DNA from: JAABVY01 sp964627935
GTDB taxonomy: Bacteria; Zixibacteria; MSB-5A5; JAABVY01
Reading direction: 5' to 3'
DNA length: 64,000 nt
NCBI GenBank assembly: GCA_964627935.1
Contig: CAZVLB010000007.1
Span: 62,001 to 126,000, forward strand
Shown here: positions 54,712 through 63,574 of the stretch, piece after piece
Layout: every line of letters begins with the position of its first letter
Numbering within the stretch: position 1 is the stretch's first letter
Notes under the pieces: model-generated
Seen by the model: only the letters and a program-made list of their open reading frames with translations
Database searches by the model: none
What the model was told of the DNA's origin: nothing
Translations under genes and position numbers: made by a program

Positions 54712-55737
54712 ATGAAAACTGCACGAAAAGCTCTTAATATAATATATGCCTTAATCGATATCCTGGGCATCAATGCGCTCTTTCGTTATCTCAACCGCGA
54801 CAAGGCTGTGGTACTCTGGTATCATGGGGTCTGCGACGATGATTTCAAATTGCTTAAAGGCTACGACGAACGTCATGTGCCGGTTTCCAAATTCGAAAAG
54901 CAGCTGGAATACCTGAAACGTAAGGGCTATAAATTCCTGACCATGAGTGAATTCATGGACAGGATTGAAAACGGCCATGATGTCGGCCGATGTGCGGTTT
55001 TGACTTTCGATGATGGCTTTAAAAATATTGTGCGCAATGCCTACCCATTGATGAAGAAATACGATGCGCGCGGATGTTTCTACCTTGTCTCCGACCTGAT
55101 CGGCACCGAGAATCTCCTCTGGACCGACCTGGTGGAAACTGTGCTACGTGAAAATAATGAGCGCGATTTTAAAATTGAAATCAAAGGCAGTCAACTCAGA
55201 CTAAGCACCGGCAGCAAGTCTGCCCGAGAAAAATCAATGCTGACCCTGAAACGCAAACTTCGAGCTATACCAAATGTCGAGCGCGAAGCGGAGATTCAGA
55301 AGCTCAGAGGTAGATTCAATGGCAACGCTCCGCATGAATTCAAATTCTCGAGCTGGGATGAGATAGCCTCCATAAACCGTTCGATTCTCGAAATCGGATC
55401 ACATACACGCACACATCCGAACCTGCCGGCCCTGACAACAACAAGCGAGGTCACGCAAGAAATCGGCGGTTCAAAAAATGTAATCGAAGCCAAGTTAAAA
55501 GATAAAGTGGATCATTTCTGCTATCCCGCCGGAGCCTATGACAACCGTGCAGTTGCAGAGGTCAAACAGAGTGGATATAAATCAGCCGTGACGACATTGC
55601 CCGGCTTAAATAAAGGCGGTGTCGACAGATATTTGATCAAGCGTGTAGTGGTAACAGAAAGCATGGCCGCATTCAAGGCTTATGTCAGCGGCTTTTATCT
55701 TTTCCTGCGCAAACTGGCAAAATTTGGAAGGGGTTAA
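54712..55737 (+). CDS. Polysaccharide deacetylase family protein
   Basis: NodB-fold metal-dependent deacetylase of 341 aa. Motif 1 is VLTFDDGF with the catalytic/metal Asp pair, motif 2 is EIGSHTRTHPNL (two metal His), and later come CYPAGAYDN and AEVKQSGYKSAV. No signal peptide is present, so it probably acts on cytoplasmic or membrane-linked glycan precursors (inference). AAAGGGA precedes the ATG; a TTG one codon earlier is an alternative. It is followed after two bases by a formyltransferase gene, which suggests the pair removes an acetyl and adds a formyl group on an amino sugar. Confidence 0.88.
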   Translation: MKTARKALNIIYALIDILGINALFRYLNRDKAVVLWYHGVCDDDFKLLKGYDERHVPVSKFEKQLEYLKRKGYKFLTMSEFMDRIENGHDVGRCAVLTFDDGFKNIVRNAYPLMKKYDARGCFYLVSDLIGTENLLWTDLVETVLRENNERDFKIEIKGSQLRLSTGSKSAREKSMLTLKRKLRAIPNVEREAEIQKLRGRFNGNAPHEFKFSSWDEIASINRSILEIGSHTRTHPNLPALTTTSEVTQEIGGSKNVIEAKLKDKVDHFCYPAGAYDNRAVAEVKQSGYKSAVTTLPGLNKGGVDRYLIKRVVVTESMAAFKAYVSGFYLFLRKLAKFGRG

Positions 55738-55739
55738 AA

Positions 55740-56537
55740 ATGAACCTGGTATTTTTAACATCGAAATCGACCCATCATTATTACCTGATAAATGAAATTC
55801 ACAAAACCTATCCGGTCAGCAAAGTGTTCTTCCAGACTATCCATGAGGAAAGAACCAGCACAAAAACACGCCTGAAAAGGTTATTTACGCCAAAACAGAC
55901 AAAGTTTATCATTCGCCGTCTGATTTCGCATATGCTCTTCTGGCGCGAAAAGGTAGCTCAGCCGGCATATGAAAAGAAAATGTTTTTTGGCCAGGAAAGC
56001 CCGCATCTTAATCCCGAGATACCATCCCAGACAGTTTATACATTCAATGATCCCCAGGTGGTTAAAAGTGTGCGGGCCGAGGAACCGGATTTAATCATTG
56101 TCTTTGGCACCGAAATCCTCAAGGGCGAAATCCTGGATATCGCAAAAAAACAGATCTTGAATATTCATCGGGATATCCTGCCCAAATACCGTGGTGGCGG
56201 TCTACCCTACTGGGTTTTCTACAAGGAAGACTTTGACAATCTGGGCGTGACCCTGCATATCTGTGCCAAAAAACTGGATGCCGGTCATATAGTGGGGCAG
56301 AAGAGATACAGGCTCGAGCCGGATGACCGCATCTTCAAACTGCGCTACAAGACCACCAGGCTTGCGGTAGATCTGCTGAAAGAGGTTATCGAGAAGTATA
56401 AAAGCGATTCGGTGGAATACACAAAACAGCCCAAAACCAAGCTCTGGACAGCCAAGCGGCTGACCATCGGCAAGGAAATCAGGGCCCGCAAGAATTTCGA
56501 TCGCTACATTAAATCACTGCAGAAAAAAGAATCTTAA
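55740..56537 (+). CDS. Formyltransferase-fold enzyme (sugar N-formyltransferase-like)
   Basis: 265-aa protein with the tetrahydrofolate formyltransferase fold seen in Fmt and PurN: NIHRDILPKYRGGGLPYWVFYKED, where NIH...LPxYRGG is the catalytic signature, followed by LGVTLHICAKKLDAG with the conserved Asp. It is too short for Fmt and lacks its C-terminal domain, and its place in a polysaccharide locus suits amino-sugar formylation (inference). GGAAGGGG is the ribosome site, overlapping the upstream stop. Its TAA overlaps the TAA of the convergent glycosyltransferase gene. Confidence 0.82.
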   Translation: MNLVFLTSKSTHHYYLINEIHKTYPVSKVFFQTIHEERTSTKTRLKRLFTPKQTKFIIRRLISHMLFWREKVAQPAYEKKMFFGQESPHLNPEIPSQTVYTFNDPQVVKSVRAEEPDLIIVFGTEILKGEILDIAKKQILNIHRDILPKYRGGGLPYWVFYKEDFDNLGVTLHICAKKLDAGHIVGQKRYRLEPDDRIFKLRYKTTRLAVDLLKEVIEKYKSDSVEYTKQPKTKLWTAKRLTIGKEIRARKNFDRYIKSLQKKES

Positions 56538-57769
56538 GATACCGGCTGTTTCTGCCTGTATGCTACGGGCACTTTCTCGCGGTTGACTGTTTCTTCCGGA
56601 ACGTCTATTGCAGTTTTGCGTCCGGGTTTCCCGCGCACTGCCAGTTTACGCATGGCGGCATCATAGACCATATCGACTGATATAGAATTGATACATCCGC
56701 AGGGAGTGGTGCATCTGTTCTCGAATCCAAGGCTCAGGCATGGCAGGCAGTTGTTGGTTTGTGTCAGGATCAATGTGTCGTTCAATGGCCTCGGTCCCCA
56801 GCGATTGGGTGAGGTGGGACCGAACATGGCCACCATCTCAGCCCCACAGGCGGCCCCGAGATGCATAATGCCAGTATCGATCGATATCAGGAGGTCGGCG
56901 GCACCAAGCGCACAAGCCATCTCGCGCAGGTTAAGCTTGCCGGCAATTGATCGACATGAGTTGCCATGACGGTTTATAATTCGGGCAATGTTCTCTGCAC
57001 GCGGCATATCCTTTTTACCGCCGCTGATCATTACATTGTACCCGTCTTCACACAGCCGTTCGCCCAGTTCGGCCCAGCGCTCATCGGGCCATTCTTTAAG
57101 ATAAGCCTTCGAACCGGCTGAGAATGGATGCATTATGATGTTGGATTTATGGAATGTGAAATATTGATTTTTCTTCTCTCTGTAATCCCCGTAGATTTTC
57201 AACGAGGGCTCAACTCCTGTCGGTTTAATTCCGGCCGCCCTTAAGAGATTGCGGTAATTTTCGATTTCATGGTTGTTGTCGGAGTGATCCACGATTTTAT
57301 CATAGATATAATGCCGGTGCATACCGGGACGTCTGAATCCGACCTTAAAACGGGATTTGAGTGCATATGATATGATACTGTTAATCCTGGGCCAGGGGCC
57401 GAAATCAAAAAGCAGATCAAATCTGGCCAATTGCCTCAGAAGCTTGAGTGATTCCAGCGGTTTCTTCAGGTTGAACAGAACAACCTGGTCGATTTCGGAA
57501 ATCATCTCGGCAATGGCTCGATTTGTGCCGGTGCAGACAAATGTAATATGGCTTTCGGGGTAGTGATGTCTCAATTCGCGGATCACGCCTGACACAAGCA
57601 ATGTGTCGCCGATTCCCGCAGTTTTTAGAAGCACGATACGCGGATTTTTCTTTTGCAATATATCATCTGAAATACAACGTTTTCTACGCAAATGGCCGAG
57701 CGTGAAAATAAGCGGTATGCCCGCGTATTTATCACACAGCTTAAGCAGTCTGTTGCTACGTTCCTTCAT
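56534..57769 (-). CDS. Glycosyltransferase family 9 (heptosyltransferase-like)
   Basis: Cytoplasmic GT-B enzyme of 411 aa of the ADP-heptose:LPS heptosyltransferase type: RIVLLKTAGIGDTLLVSGVI, then MHPFSAGSKAYLKEWPDERW, RSIAGKLNLREMACALGAAD and DTGIMHLGAACGAEMVAMFG, with a Cys cluster near the end (CLPCLSLGFENRCTTPCGC). The substrate is probably a heptose or similar sugar of the envelope polysaccharide. The start chosen has AGGGG seven bases ahead and overlaps the upstream ligase gene by 14 bases. It is the distal gene of the minus-strand polysaccharide operon. Confidence 0.9.
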   Translation of the reverse strand: MKERSNRLLKLCDKYAGIPLIFTLGHLRRKRCISDDILQKKNPRIVLLKTAGIGDTLLVSGVIRELRHHYPESHITFVCTGTNRAIAEMISEIDQVVLFNLKKPLESLKLLRQLARFDLLFDFGPWPRINSIISYALKSRFKVGFRRPGMHRHYIYDKIVDHSDNNHEIENYRNLLRAAGIKPTGVEPSLKIYGDYREKKNQYFTFHKSNIIMHPFSAGSKAYLKEWPDERWAELGERLCEDGYNVMISGGKKDMPRAENIARIINRHGNSCRSIAGKLNLREMACALGAADLLISIDTGIMHLGAACGAEMVAMFGPTSPNRWGPRPLNDTLILTQTNNCLPCLSLGFENRCTTPCGCINSISVDMVYDAAMRKLAVRGKPGRKTAIDVPEETVNREKVPVAYRQKQPVS

Positions 57770-59081
57770 ACCCATACCCCTGTTTTGGCGTTTCCCCCAT
57801 ATTCTCCGAAATAAATACCAGCAGGATCATGACAGCCGGCATGCTGTGCCAGTATGTGATCACATCGGCCGATATCATATTCGAAACCAGCCCGATCCAT
57901 AATGCAATCGCCAGCACCCCCAGCGAGCGGTAATTTTTAAGCTGGCTGAATCCTGACCTGAGCCCCGTGAATATCAGATAAAGCAGCACCATCAAGCCAA
58001 ACAGGCCCATCTCAAACAGCGCCTGATTGAAATTGTTGTCAGGCAAAGTCTCGTAATGAAATTTGAGCGCCTTATAACCCAATCCAAATGGCCAGGCTGC
58101 TGCATTGTTTTTGTATAAGTGCCAGCTTTCCTCCCAGTGCACATTGCGATGAGCGGAGATTGTCTCGAAATCCTCGGTCAATCTGCCAAGGTCGGTCACT
58201 CGCTCGACCATATCCTGCGAGGCCAGCTGTATTCGTTCATTGTCAATCATCTTGAATGCCGTGCCGGCCAGGATGACCATCGAGAGCACCGACAATGCCG
58301 CAACCTTGAACAGCTTACCGGGCCTGTTCAATAACGACACAAGCAGTATGACAATACCGATCGCGGCCATGACCATGCCTCCGCGTGACAATGATACCAT
58401 CAGCCCTGCGCCGCAGACTGCCAGGGTTAATAGTGACAGCTTGCCCAGGCCGCCATATTTGCCGCTATGGAAGATCAAGCCCCAGGCGGCGATGATAATT
58501 GCGATTCCCATGTAGCTTCCGAATGATCCCGAATTGCCATGAGTACCTGCCGCGCGGAATATCTCCATGCCATCCTCGAAAAATGTCTGCGATTCCCGCA
58601 GGGTGATACCATTGAGATACATGAACACGCCGACACCGGCAGTTACTGCCGCGCCATACATGAACATCCTGATCACATCCTCACGCTTCAGGGAGCGGAT
58701 AACCTGAGCGGCCAGAATCACTGGCAGTAGCATCTCCGACAATCGTACAAGACGCAGGAAAATACCCATTGTAAATGATTTTGTCATCAGGCTGAAGCTT
58801 ATGAACGATAAAACGCCCGCAAATACCACAAGAACGAAGGCCCAAACTAACCTGGATTTGATCTCAAAACCGTCTCTGGATAGATTGACCAGAATGCATA
58901 TTGCGGTTGGGATTGCCAGAAGATCCAGTACTGTGATTTCGATTGAACCCAGGGGCATCGGCGGCAATAAGGGCACAAGCACCAGGTAGCCGCCCAGAAG
59001 CCATTTCGGGCGATTCATAACTGCCGGTACCATGGCCAGCGCAATCAGAAGCGCCGGTATTGCCAGCATGAACATAGCCAT
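57756..59081 (-). CDS. O-antigen ligase/polymerase family protein
   Basis: Polytopic inner-membrane protein of 441 aa with about 12 helices, in the WaaL/Wzy family. The typical large periplasmic loop near the end has WHLYKNNAAAWPFGLGYKA and YETLPDNNFNQALFEMGLFG, resembling the H-N-x-F/G-L-G motifs of this family. It joins or polymerises undecaprenyl-linked glycan. Its ATG shares a base with the stop of the GT4 gene (TGATG) and its end overlaps the GT9 gene, giving tight coupling. Ligase and polymerase cannot be told apart by sequence alone. Confidence 0.88.
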   Translation of the reverse strand: MAMFMLAIPALLIALAMVPAVMNRPKWLLGGYLVLVPLLPPMPLGSIEITVLDLLAIPTAICILVNLSRDGFEIKSRLVWAFVLVVFAGVLSFISFSLMTKSFTMGIFLRLVRLSEMLLPVILAAQVIRSLKREDVIRMFMYGAAVTAGVGVFMYLNGITLRESQTFFEDGMEIFRAAGTHGNSGSFGSYMGIAIIIAAWGLIFHSGKYGGLGKLSLLTLAVCGAGLMVSLSRGGMVMAAIGIVILLVSLLNRPGKLFKVAALSVLSMVILAGTAFKMIDNERIQLASQDMVERVTDLGRLTEDFETISAHRNVHWEESWHLYKNNAAAWPFGLGYKALKFHYETLPDNNFNQALFEMGLFGLMVLLYLIFTGLRSGFSQLKNYRSLGVLAIALWIGLVSNMISADVITYWHSMPAVMILLVFISENMGETPKQGYGYEGT

Positions 59082-60343
59082 CAGATAACTGCCCCTTGTT
59101 CTTCTTTATGCAAGAGCCTGTCATATTCCCTGATGATATTTTTTACAACCGCGTTTATCGAAAATCTATTTTCGGCAATCCTTCGCGCCTCTTTGCCCAT
59201 CTCCAATCGTTTTTCCGGATCCTCGATAAGTTCACGCATATATCTGCAGAGGGCATGATGATCGCGTGCAGGAAAAAGAAGCCCGGATTTTTTATCATCC
59301 ACCAATGCGCTGTTGGCGGGAATATCGGATACCAGCGCGGGAAGCCCGCAGGCCATCGATTCCAGAAGCGAATTGGACATCCCCTCCCAGAATGATGTCA
59401 GAACGAAAACATCGGAGGCCTGCAGATAATCGATCACATTGGGGACAGTGCCCTTAAATGACAGAGTAACCATATTTTTCTCGCGGGCATACATGCGCAG
59501 CTCTTTTTCACTGGAATAAACCTGCCCCTTGGAATCGCCCAGCAGAATCAGGTTCAGGTTGCCGTAATCACTCGCTTCGCTCAGCTTATGCCAGGCTTTA
59601 AGCAGAGTCATCAGGTTTTTCTCCACAGCAAACCTGCCGGCATACAGGAATATTACAGCGTCCTGCGATAATGACAGCTTCTCCCGCAATTCCCGTTTTT
59701 GAATCGTGTCAACCGGATGAAAATGATCTGTATCAATACCGTTGGGCACATTGGTTACCCTCGAATAGCCGATATCATTTAACCGCGCAATAATTTCCGG
59801 TGATATGGCCAGCACCCTGTCGGCCCGTCGAATCATGCTTTTGCGGGCATAGCGTAAAAACGGCAGCATGGCCGGACGGATTATGCGATTGGAAATACCA
59901 CCGCCGCGTGTCGGTTTCAGGTTATGTCCCTTGCTGGCGCCCGAATAATTCAGAAAATTTGGGTTGGTCAGCTTCATCAGGTACGGTTTGTGGGTAAATC
60001 TATGTGCCAGCATGGCCGACCATTCGAAGGGATTGTTGCCATGGCAGTGAAGCAGGTCGTATTCATCCTTGTGCTGCACGAGCCATCTGGCCGCCGGTAA
60101 TGTCGATTTCAGTTTGGCTGCACCGGTGGTGCCATCAAAGGGCAGACGGTTGATCTTTATTCCACGGTATGTTTCCACGAGTGGCAGGTCGTTTTTGCTC
60201 TGACGGGTCAGGACACTGACGTGATAGCCATATTTCTGAAGTTCCAGGCTGATGCGCAAGGCCTGCTGTTCGGCCCCGCCCAGCACCGGATAAAACTGAT
60301 CAATCAGCATCAAAATTCTATTCATTTTGTTACTCTCGGCCAT
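59081..60343 (-). CDS. Glycosyltransferase family 4
   Basis: GT-B retaining glycosyltransferase of 420 aa. N-terminal DQFYPVLGGAEQQALRIS, middle NGIDTDHFHPVD and nucleotide-sugar motif WEGMSNSLLESMACGLPALV (EX7E). It adds a hexose or similar residue to a growing surface glycan at the cytoplasmic face. GGAGG is four bases before the ATG. It is coupled to the ligase gene downstream by a one-base overlap. Confidence 0.92.
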   Translation of the reverse strand: MAESNKMNRILMLIDQFYPVLGGAEQQALRISLELQKYGYHVSVLTRQSKNDLPLVETYRGIKINRLPFDGTTGAAKLKSTLPAARWLVQHKDEYDLLHCHGNNPFEWSAMLAHRFTHKPYLMKLTNPNFLNYSGASKGHNLKPTRGGGISNRIIRPAMLPFLRYARKSMIRRADRVLAISPEIIARLNDIGYSRVTNVPNGIDTDHFHPVDTIQKRELREKLSLSQDAVIFLYAGRFAVEKNLMTLLKAWHKLSEASDYGNLNLILLGDSKGQVYSSEKELRMYAREKNMVTLSFKGTVPNVIDYLQASDVFVLTSFWEGMSNSLLESMACGLPALVSDIPANSALVDDKKSGLLFPARDHHALCRYMRELIEDPEKRLEMGKEARRIAENRFSINAVVKNIIREYDRLLHKEEQGAVI

Positions 60344-60478
60344 CTATCCTCCACAATCGCATAGCATTCATATTTTTATGCGGCCTGTCTTTTGTGATGC
60401 TGTCCCCTTTTAGGCGCGGAAACATAAAATGCTCCCCCTTTTGATCACTCACCTTAATATTTTATTCGGCACTGATGG

Positions 60479-61843
60479 TCAGCTCTTAAGCTCCGAAACC
60501 ATATGCAGAAATTTACCTGTGCGTGTTTCCGCTATTTTATCAACGAAATCATAATCCACCCTGCAATCATCGCCCATCACCAGACGGACCTGTTCTTTGA
60601 TCTGATCCAGGTGACGATCGGAAGTCTCTCCCTCACGAACCATTTTGATCACGACTTTATCGTAGTCTTTTTGAACCACCTGGAATCTTTTGATTCCGGC
60701 CGAGCGATGAACCACACCGATCAGATGCGCGAAATAAACCGGTGAGATAACCCTGCCGTCCGTGGTACGCAAAACCTCGCTGGTACGCCCACTGACACTT
60801 TGCAATCTGGGGTAGCTGCATCCGCACTCGCAGTTTCTTTCGGATTTCATCACACCCAGATCACCGATCCGATAGCGTACAATCGGCATGGAATGATTAT
60901 CCAGATTGGTTACAAGTATCTCCCCTTCTGTCCCGGGATCGCATGGATTACCCTCATGATCGACTATTTCGATGAAATTATGATCCATCAGCAGATGCAT
61001 ACCGTCATGCGCCTCGCATTCCGAGGCGATACTGCCCACCTCACGGCAGCCGTAGTGATTAAATACCGGGCAGGCAAAGACCTTTTCGATTGTGGCGCGC
61101 ATATAATCATGCAATGTGCCCGCCGCACAATGAATCGCACGTTGAGGCCGGACCTCGATTGCTTTGCGATCAGCGTAGGCGGCAATTTCATAGATGCCAT
61201 CGGCATAAGCGCGAATCATGCGCGGGCGATGATTATTGAGGATCCTGATATATCGTTCCATGTCAGCGGGACTCATATTGAAGCTGTTGATCACTATGCG
61301 GTTGCTCAGGAAATCGCGGATATGATTGCGCAATGGTTTGCGTCCCTTGAATGTATCCCTTTCTGAGCCCCAGATATAAATTTCACTGTCATATGGTCCC
61401 ACACCTTTCCAGCTCCTGGGCAAGAGAAATGTCGCGCCTTCGCTGATCAGATAGTCCTGATCCTGCAAAATCCTGACCGGCTCACCTGTCGAACCGCCCG
61501 AGGAGTTCATATATGATTTTCTCTGTGCATGATCACGGGCATGTAATTTTGAGCCCTGCTCACTGATCATCTGCCTGGTCAAGGGCGGTACTCTTGTGAA
61601 ATCATCGAAATCTTTCAAGCATACACGGCCCCTCTTGAATTGCACATAATCCATCAGGATCTCTTTGTAGTACGGCACATTATCGAAGGCATGGTTTAAG
61701 AGCGCATTCAGGCGTTTAAGCAAACGATCATCCAGCTCCATGCGGCTCAATTTTTGATGTTGCTTATAATGCTCGAATTTCTCAAGAATCTGCCGCCTGT
61801 TGCGGTAGCAGAAAAACCTGATTATCTTTTGCAACCCATCCAT
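60479..61843 (-). CDS. PaaK/CapK-type adenylate-forming ligase
   Basis: 454-aa protein of the phenylacetate-CoA ligase/CapK family: the ATP motif SSGGSTGEPVRILQDQDYLI, later FNHYGCREVGSIASECEA and NLDNHSMPIVRYRIGDLGVM. CapK homologues occur in many capsule and O-antigen loci, where they may activate an acyl group for glycan decoration (family knowledge, role unproven). AGGTGA precedes the chosen ATG; a GTG six codons upstream is an alternative. It lies in the polysaccharide operon with a 44-base gap to the flippase and a 135-base gap to the GT4. Confidence 0.88.
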   Translation of the reverse strand: MDGLQKIIRFFCYRNRRQILEKFEHYKQHQKLSRMELDDRLLKRLNALLNHAFDNVPYYKEILMDYVQFKRGRVCLKDFDDFTRVPPLTRQMISEQGSKLHARDHAQRKSYMNSSGGSTGEPVRILQDQDYLISEGATFLLPRSWKGVGPYDSEIYIWGSERDTFKGRKPLRNHIRDFLSNRIVINSFNMSPADMERYIRILNNHRPRMIRAYADGIYEIAAYADRKAIEVRPQRAIHCAAGTLHDYMRATIEKVFACPVFNHYGCREVGSIASECEAHDGMHLLMDHNFIEIVDHEGNPCDPGTEGEILVTNLDNHSMPIVRYRIGDLGVMKSERNCECGCSYPRLQSVSGRTSEVLRTTDGRVISPVYFAHLIGVVHRSAGIKRFQVVQKDYDKVVIKMVREGETSDRHLDQIKEQVRLVMGDDCRVDYDFVDKIAETRTGKFLHMVSELKS

Positions 61844-61887
61844 AGCTTTCACCTGTGTCACGACAAAACATTATTCCAGTTTCATAA

Positions 61888-63534
61888 TTATTTTTGATCA
61901 ATGCTGTTCTTCGCAGATACTTTAAATCGATCCTTATCTAAACCTATTTCGACTTTGTTCACCAATGCTTCCCCTTTTCGTTTCATAGTTATTTTACTCC
62001 AGATACCGCCTAGAAATTCTCTCTCGCCTTCATCTATGAAATGGCTTTTTGCATAAACATATCCAATCGCTATGGTAGTAACCGCCAGAGATAGCTTTAA
62101 TGCTATGCTGTCAAGAGCGGAAATGAGAAAAGCGGATAGAATTATTGCCACAGACCAGACCAGCAAATCCGCTTTTGGCTTAACTTGCCTTTCAGGGGGT
62201 ACCGGAGAGAGCCGGTAATAGAGATAGAAGTATAATCCGGAGTCAATCACAACCCTGGCTGTCCATGCTACGGCGGCACCGATAATCCCCATCCAGTTGA
62301 TGAAGAAATACAGCATAACGGCATATAAAGGTAACTCGGCCAGATGAAGTTTGGCTGTAACATCCGGTCTGCCCATCGCCTGGATAGCGCTTGAAGGTAC
62401 CTGAGATATAGAATTTATCAGCTTACCAACTGCCAGAATCTGCAGTATAACGGCACTATAAAGCACAAATTCTTCACCGAGCCAGAGCTGGAAAAAGGGC
62501 CTGGCAATAGTAACCGCAGCAAAAACAACAGGCACCAGAATTATGAGCAGGTATTTTAAAGAACGGTTAAACAGATCCATCATCTTTTCATGTTGTCCAG
62601 ATGAAAAAGCGCTGAAAGCAGGGAAGACTACCCCCAAAAAACTGCCGGTTATGATCAGCATCTTGGCAACCAGCTCGTAGGGAGTCACATAATACGCTAC
62701 CGCGCTCATGGTCAGCATAGCGCCAATTACAAACCTGTCCATATAGTTCATGAATGGCCAAACCAGATGAGAGATAGTCAGCCAGCCTCCATAGCCGAGA
62801 AGTCTTTTAATCAGATCCTTATCGGGAAAACAGATTTTGCTCAGTCCACTGGTTGACCTGAAACACAGGAATAAATAGGCCAGTAATCCGGCCAGTCGGC
62901 TGAGAATCAGGACGGCAACTATCGGTACCAGGCTGTTCGTGAATATCAGGATAAATAGCGGCGACACGAATGCGGCTGCATATACCGGTATCTTGACAAT
63001 GTTAACATAATCGAAGCGTTGCTGAGCCTCCAGGACCCCACGTGCCCCGGCAGTCATAGATACAACAGGAATGGATAATGCCAGCAGGTAAAATGCAGTC
63101 CGTGATTCATCTATCAAATCGGCGGGAATGTTGAGTACCGATTTAATCAGGACCGGAGTCAGGAGAAGCGCAATCAATGAACCCAGCATGCCAAAGCCAA
63201 GCATCAGAAGCAATGATGCCCAAATAATTCTTCTGACCTTATCATGCTCTTCAAGCGGCAAATATTCCGCTACAAACTTTGTGGTAGCCCGTCCCAGGCC
63301 CATATCGAACAGGCTGAAATACCCAACAACCATCCATGCCAGGGTTAATACTCCAAAGCGTCCCACACCCATGCTATTGATCATGACAGGAATAGTGACA
63401 ACTGCCACAATCATGGGGACAATCTGACCAACAAGGTTAAGTGCCGTGTTTTTGGCCAGAAGTCTGCCACCTGTAAGCGCAGATAAAGCGGACTTACCGG
63501 TTTCGTGCCTGTGATTATTGTATTCCCGCTGCAT
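61888..63534 (-). CDS. Polysaccharide flippase (Wzx/MOP family)
   Basis: Inner-membrane lipid-linked oligosaccharide exporter of 548 aa with about 14 helices: NTALNLVGQIVPMIVAVVTI at the start, then GVGRFGVLTLAWMVVGYFSL and DMGLGRATTKFVAEYLP, typical of Wzx proteins. It moves undecaprenyl-linked repeat units across the membrane for the Wzy/Wzz or ligase pathway in this locus. The C-terminus has a long hydrophilic tail (KITMKRKGEALVNKVEIGLD). The ribosome site is weak. Confidence 0.92.
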   Translation of the reverse strand: MQREYNNHRHETGKSALSALTGGRLLAKNTALNLVGQIVPMIVAVVTIPVMINSMGVGRFGVLTLAWMVVGYFSLFDMGLGRATTKFVAEYLPLEEHDKVRRIIWASLLLMLGFGMLGSLIALLLTPVLIKSVLNIPADLIDESRTAFYLLALSIPVVSMTAGARGVLEAQQRFDYVNIVKIPVYAAAFVSPLFILIFTNSLVPIVAVLILSRLAGLLAYLFLCFRSTSGLSKICFPDKDLIKRLLGYGGWLTISHLVWPFMNYMDRFVIGAMLTMSAVAYYVTPYELVAKMLIITGSFLGVVFPAFSAFSSGQHEKMMDLFNRSLKYLLIILVPVVFAAVTIARPFFQLWLGEEFVLYSAVILQILAVGKLINSISQVPSSAIQAMGRPDVTAKLHLAELPLYAVMLYFFINWMGIIGAAVAWTARVVIDSGLYFYLYYRLSPVPPERQVKPKADLLVWSVAIILSAFLISALDSIALKLSLAVTTIAIGYVYAKSHFIDEGEREFLGGIWSKITMKRKGEALVNKVEIGLDKDRFKVSAKNSIDQK

Positions 63535-63574
63535 GGAGATTACTTACGCGCCATCCTATGACAATCGGCTTGTT

